DNA of 8,745 nt, from assembly GCA_017531065.1 (NCBI GenBank), contig JAFXLR010000110.1, positions 1 to 8,745 on the forward strand, in the 5' to 3' direction. This stretch comes from Bacilli bacterium (GTDB lineage: Bacteria; Bacillota_I; Bacilli_A; RFN20; CAG-826). Below are positions 6,378 through 8,745 of this stretch, piece after piece. The notes beneath the pieces were generated by a model that was given only the letters and a program-made list of their open reading frames with translations, was not told where the DNA came from and did no database searches. Position numbers and translations under genes: made by a program. How positions within the stretch are numbered: position 1 is the stretch's first letter; every line of letters starts with the position of its first letter.

Positions 6378-7067
6378 ATGAAGAAAAAGAAAAAACCGAA
6401 AAAGCCCTGGGCCCTTACTCTAAAAGAAGCGGGCCTAAACCCAAAGAAGGAAATTGCCCTCATGATTATGGCCAATCTCTTTCTCCTCGCTATCGCCTTC
6501 TTCGCCTATCAAGTGACGAAGGTTTTGATAGCCTCCTTATCGATCGTTCTTTTGGCAATCGTAGGAGATTATTTCCTTTTAGGAAAAGCATCGAGAATCA
6601 AGAAGGTCAAAAACGAAGCCCTTGAGAAAGAATTCGTACATGTTTTCTCCTATTTCAAAATCTTCGTTGGCAATGGAAGACCGGTCTATAACGCCTTAGA
6701 AGATTGCATTCGTTATTCCTCGCCAGATATGAGCGATCTCTTAAGAAAGCTTTTAGAAGATATCGACAAAGACAAGAGCGTGAAGCCTTATCTCGATTTC
6801 TCAGAGAAGTTCAAGAGCCTCGAGATCCGCCAAGTGATGATCAGCATCTACAAGATGGGCAATGAAGGTGGTTCATCAACATACATCCAACAATTCGAAA
6901 GCGTCTTTGCCTCAGTAGCTTCTGAGAAAAGGAAATACGAGCTAAGCAAATTCGAGAGCACACTTAACAATAACAACTTCCTGCCTTTGGCAGATAGCGC
7001 TTTGACGATGGGCCTAATCATCGTCGCAATCGTCGTAATCATGGGGAATCTTGCGTATGGGATCTAG
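6378..7067 (+). CDS. tadC: TadC-like membrane platform protein (T2SSF family)
   Basis: This is the second platform protein and the likely partner of the TadB-like one. The 229-aa protein starts with a very basic patch (MKKKKKPKKP), then two membrane helices (about 27-43 and 47-68). A cytoplasmic domain (about 72-200) follows, with FSYFKIFVGNGRPVYNALED (90-109), the usual T2SSF 'l-sGrpl-~Al' type pattern, and YKMGNEGG (158-165). One last helix (about 206-226) ends the protein. The ATG is 1 nt after the previous TGA, with AAAGGA at 6366-6371. TadC proteins commonly end with two helices, so the short C-terminus after a single helix is a small deviation. The stop overlaps the start region of the next gene. 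Confidence 0.82.
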   Translation: MKKKKKPKKPWALTLKEAGLNPKKEIALMIMANLFLLAIAFFAYQVTKVLIASLSIVLLAIVGDYFLLGKASRIKKVKNEALEKEFVHVFSYFKIFVGNGRPVYNALEDCIRYSSPDMSDLLRKLLEDIDKDKSVKPYLDFSEKFKSLEIRQVMISIYKMGNEGGSSTYIQQFESVFASVASEKRKYELSKFESTLNNNNFLPLADSALTMGLIIVAIVVIMGNLAYGI

Positions 7068-7398
7068 TTTAGGTTTTCTTTTATCTTTGTTTTTCTCAAT
7101 CCAGGTCATGGCCTATGTCGGTGACCTCACGACCATCCAACAAATCTATAGCGTGCTCGACACCATGGCCGTGACAGCAGGGCACCTCATCTCTTTGGAA
7201 GGTGGCATCAGCAAAGAAATCCAAAATTATGTGGAAGAGAAAGCGAACGCTTGCATCCTACCTCTTGGAAAAGATTACGTTGAAGTAGGAGGTGTATACG
7301 AATTCCTCATCTACCGCAAATACGAACCCATTATCATCTCGCGAGACGTCATGGTGCTTGAGGTAACGCGCAGCGTGATGATCGGATACATCGATTAA
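7057..7398 (+). CDS. Second TadE-like minor pseudopilin candidate
   Basis: The product is 113 aa with one N-terminal hydrophobic segment (about residues 3-20, SSLGFLLSLFFSIQVMAY) and a mainly polar remainder. Residues 25-60 look helical and are followed by beta-like stretches (DYVEVGGVYEFLIYR, then IIISRDVMVLEVT), the layout of a small pseudopilin. I prefer the ATG at 7057 over the TTG at 7051 because GGGGA (7043-7047) is 9 nt upstream of the ATG and only 3 from the TTG. It overlaps the TadC-like gene by 11 bases. It may be anchored by the helix or processed by a prepilin peptidase, but no clear G|xxxxE site exists. No specific family motif is recognised; the assignment is by topology and neighbourhood. 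Confidence 0.68.
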   Translation: MGSSLGFLLSLFFSIQVMAYVGDLTTIQQIYSVLDTMAVTAGHLISLEGGISKEIQNYVEEKANACILPLGKDYVEVGGVYEFLIYRKYEPIIISRDVMVLEVTRSVMIGYID

Positions 7399-7400
7399 GA

Positions 7401-7408
7401 AAGGAGGT
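7401..7408 (+). promoter_or_regulatory. Near-perfect ribosome binding site of the small pilin
   Basis: AAGGAGGT matches eight bases of the anti-Shine-Dalgarno sequence and lies 6 nt before the ATG at 7415. It is the strongest ribosome binding site in the operon and fits the need to make far more major pilin than assembly machinery. Confidence 0.75.
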
Positions 7409-7414
7409 ACGTTT

Positions 7415-7594
7415 ATGGCAGAACTCAAAGGACAGCTTCTTGGCATGGTTCTTGTCTTAGCTGCTTTCGGGGCAATTCTTGGAATCCTTATTCCAGCTTT
7501 TGCCGAGAGCGCTCAGGCGGTCAATAAGGAAATCACTGTTGAAGCCAATGGAAGCGTTAAGTGGGCAAATCCAAACATGACAGTCGTTCTCTAA
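7415..7594 (+). CDS. Flp-like small major pilin (59 aa)
   Basis: The product is 59 aa: a short polar leader (MAELKG), a hydrophobic helix of about 24 residues (QLLGMVLVLAAFGAILG continuing ILIPAFA), then a short polar tail with ESAQAV, NKEIT and NPNMTVVL. This is the architecture of Flp/class III pilins, in which a prepilin peptidase cuts after a Gly just before the helix and the helix packs into the fibre core. Cleavage after Gly6 (LKG|QLLGM) is the natural guess. The canonical Glu at +5 is absent (Met at that position), so it differs from typical Flp pilins. The gene follows the second pseudopilin by 16 nt, has the strongest ribosome binding site and ends the operon about 50 nt before a terminator. 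It could alternatively be a small membrane peptide unrelated to pili; context argues against that. Confidence 0.75.
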   Translation: MAELKGQLLGMVLVLAAFGAILGILIPAFAESAQAVNKEITVEANGSVKWANPNMTVVL

Positions 7595-7647
7595 AGCGTT
7601 ATATGGGGGATTTGCAGGGTAAATTCTCAAATATTTGTTTGATTTTT

Positions 7648-7694
7648 GGCGTAGAGGTTGATGATGGGGGGAACATCAACTTCTGCGTCTTTTT
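7648..7694 (+). terminator. Rho-independent terminator ending the pilus operon
   Basis: A 16-bp stem with no mismatch (three G-U pairs) is formed by 7648-7663 (GGCGTAGAGGTTGATG) and 7674-7689 (CATCAACTTCTGCGTC). The loop is the 10 nt at 7664-7673, containing six Gs in a row. Five Ts follow directly (7690-7694). It lies 53 nt after the pilin stop and points in the + direction. Confidence 0.9.
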
Positions 7695-7736
7695 ATCGCT
7701 AAGTTTCAACATTGATGAATTTTTAGGGAAAAGGTG

Positions 7737-7766
7737 TTTAAAGCCCTATACCAACATGGTTAAAAT
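7737..7766 (+). promoter_or_regulatory. Probable promoter of the phosphoesterase lipoprotein gene
   Basis: A -35-like TTTAAA (7737-7742) and a -10-like TAAAAT (7761-7766) are separated by 18 nt, just downstream of the operon terminator, giving a start near 7773 and a leader of about 42 nt. The -35 is only a half match to TTGACA. The presence of a terminator upstream means the gene needs its own promoter. Confidence 0.4.
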
Positions 7767-7778
7767 AGTTTCAGTCGT

Positions 7779-7809
7779 TGGGCATAAGCCCACCTCAATA
7801 TTTGTGAGG
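7779..7809 (+). promoter_or_regulatory. Two adjacent small hairpins in the leader, the second covering the ribosome binding site
   Basis: Hairpin 1 is TGGGC (7779-7783) with GCCCA (7788-7792) around ATAA. Hairpin 2 is CCTCA (7793-7797) with TGAGG (7805-7809) around a 7-nt loop. The 3' arm of hairpin 2 contains the GAGG Shine-Dalgarno core that lies 5 nt before the ATG at 7815. Each stem is only 5 bp, so the structure may be weak or coincidental. Confidence 0.3.
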
Positions 7810-7814
7810 GTGTT

Positions 7815-8745
7815 ATGAAAACTAAAAAACGTACCTTTTCTCGTCGTGCCGTGGCGTGCTTTGCCATCCTTCCTTTCTTCTTGGCTGCCTGCCAAAACGA
7901 TCAGCCAGTCGTAGAAGAGTCTTCTAACCCAGTTGCGGCCTCTTCCTTTAAGATCAACCGCCCGGATTTCACTCCGGATTACGTCACTTACGAAGTAACC
8001 GCTATGCCATCAGGCATAAACATGAGCTATTACTCCGATATCTATTCTCGCGGATTCTCTTATCTCACGGATGCTGATACCGAAGAAACAGAGCTCTATC
8101 TTGTTAAGAGCGATAAAGGCCAGGAAGCCGATTTCACAGGCGCTATCCCAGTCAGTGGTTCAAGCATCGAGGTCACCTATTCCCAAGGCGGCTCCTTCTC
8201 AAGCAAAGACAGCGAGATCCCTTCCTATACCGCAAGCGGCAAAACCTCGAGTTCCATCGATAACACGACCTGCAGAGTCCATAAAGTCCACGCTGAGAAT
8301 CTTGAGAAAGGCCAGGCTTATAGCTACAAGATCGGTGCTTCCTCTAACTATGCCTATGGCGCATTCATCGTAGAAGGGGAGAACATCGAAAAGATTATCG
8401 CCGTTCATATGAGCGACGCCCAAACGAAGGATGCCGATAAGCATGATGTTTGGAGAAACACCTTCACCAAAGCGGTCGATACCGCCGGTGACCCTCTTGA
8501 TACGGTTCTATATAACGGTGACCAGTTCGACCAGAACATGGGCAAGGTCAATTCAAGTGACAGCAAGACCCCGTCCCGCATTCTTCGCTATGCGAAAGCC
8601 TATGACGTCATCTCCGATTACAAAGCCTCATTGCCTTATATGGCTTCGGCTGGAAACCACGAGAGAACCGCTCCATATTGCCATTATCTTATGAGTGACA
8701 TCGACTATTCTGGCTATGACTGGTCAGGTGCCTATTATTCATACG
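7815..8745 (+). CDS. Surface lipoprotein, purple-acid-phosphatase-like metallophosphoesterase, 3' partial
   Basis: 310 residues are visible before the window ends. Residues 1-26 are a lipoprotein signal with the lipobox LAAC and lipidated Cys26, so the protein is anchored outside the cytoplasmic membrane. A Ser/Pro/Glu-rich linker follows. Then comes a beta-rich domain (about 55-190) resembling the N-terminal domain of purple acid phosphatases, with HKVHAENLEKGQAYSYKIGA near its end (compare 'v-L-PgT-Y-Y-vG'). The calcineurin-like phosphoesterase domain starts with VHMSDAQ (metal ligand Asp201), GDQFD (235-239) and GNHE (280-283), the first three metal-binding blocks. Later His motifs lie outside the window. 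It probably hydrolyses phosphate esters outside the cell; the substrate is unknown. SRRAVA (9-14) resembles a twin-arginine motif, so Tat export is possible but weak. It is separated from the pilus operon by a terminator, so it is a separate transcription unit. Confidence 0.88.
   Translation, partial: MKTKKRTFSRRAVACFAILPFFLAACQNDQPVVEESSNPVAASSFKINRPDFTPDYVTYEVTAMPSGINMSYYSDIYSRGFSYLTDADTEETELYLVKSDKGQEADFTGAIPVSGSSIEVTYSQGGSFSSKDSEIPSYTASGKTSSSIDNTTCRVHKVHAENLEKGQAYSYKIGASSNYAYGAFIVEGENIEKIIAVHMSDAQTKDADKHDVWRNTFTKAVDTAGDPLDTVLYNGDQFDQNMGKVNSSDSKTPSRILRYAKAYDVISDYKASLPYMASAGNHERTAPYCHYLMSDIDYSGYDWSGAYYSY

Larger units (their letters stand above)
7595..7814 (+). other. Intergenic region between pilus operon and phosphoesterase gene
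   Basis: These 220 nt hold the operon terminator (7648-7694), a probable promoter (7737-7766) and two short leader hairpins (7779-7809). The first 53 nt (7595-7647) show no recognisable element. An open frame crosses this region, but it reads through the terminator, has no ribosome binding site and is not a credible gene. Confidence 0.7.

Noticed and set aside
7561..7818. 85-codon open frame with GTG start across the intergenic region
   Set aside because: It overlaps the pilin gene, has no ribosome binding site, reads through the strong terminator stem and has no protein-like features.
8071..8694. Open frames in other frames and on the opposite strand over the phosphoesterase gene
   Set aside because: The lipoprotein frame carries the lipobox and the GDQFD and GNHE metal motifs; the others show none and have no start signals.
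1..8745. Search by eye for CRISPR arrays, insertion sequences, tRNA or rRNA genes and phage genes
   Set aside because: No regularly spaced repeats, transposase motifs, cloverleaf-like segments or rRNA-like stretches were seen.

Overview
The window looks like chromosome of a low-to-mid GC, single-membrane (monoderm) bacterium of the Bacillota/Bacilli type, possibly a free-living relative of the Mollicutes. This placement is an inference. It rests on near-consensus AGGAGG ribosome binding sites, a Gram-positive style lipoprotein, a T-tailed intrinsic terminator and a pilus locus with no outer-membrane secretin. TGA is used as a stop (several ATGA stop/start overlaps) and Trp is TGG, so the Mycoplasma code does not apply. 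No rRNA, tRNA, CRISPR array, insertion sequence or phage gene is visible.

Region 1 (1-2179, + strand): two tandem, translationally coupled CNNM/CBS-domain membrane proteins (CorC/HlyC family). The first is cut by the window edge and ends without the usual C-terminal CorC_HlyC domain. The second has that domain, but an in-frame TAA (1991-1993) severs it. Reading continues in the same frame for 61 more recognisable codons, to a TGA at 2177-2179. Region 2 (2182-2760, - strand): guanylate kinase, convergent with region 1 (stops 2 nt apart). It is the only gene here without a Shine-Dalgarno site, and a perfect TATAAT is placed so that its transcript could be leaderless.

Region 3 (2761-2892): a divergent intergenic spacer with T/A-tracts spaced about 10 bp apart and a 10-bp palindrome. 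Region 4 (2893-7594, + strand): eight tightly packed genes forming a compact Tad-like (type IVc) pilus locus. In order they encode an unknown soluble 122-aa protein, an unknown 376-aa secreted protein, a TadE-like pseudopilin, a CpaF/TadA-type ATPase, TadB-like and TadC-like platform proteins, a second TadE-like pseudopilin, and a 59-aa Flp-like pilin with the best ribosome binding site of the set. A strong intrinsic terminator (7648-7694) follows. No prepilin peptidase, TadZ/CpaE or secretin is in the window, so processing and localisation proteins must be elsewhere or absent. The two unknown leading proteins make this the part of the window most likely to hold something undescribed.

Region 5 (7595-7814): terminator, a probable promoter for the next gene, and two small adjacent hairpins, the second covering that gene's ribosome binding site. 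Region 6 (7815-8745, + strand, cut by the window end): a surface lipoprotein with a purple-acid-phosphatase-like N-terminal domain and a calcineurin-like metallophosphoesterase domain.
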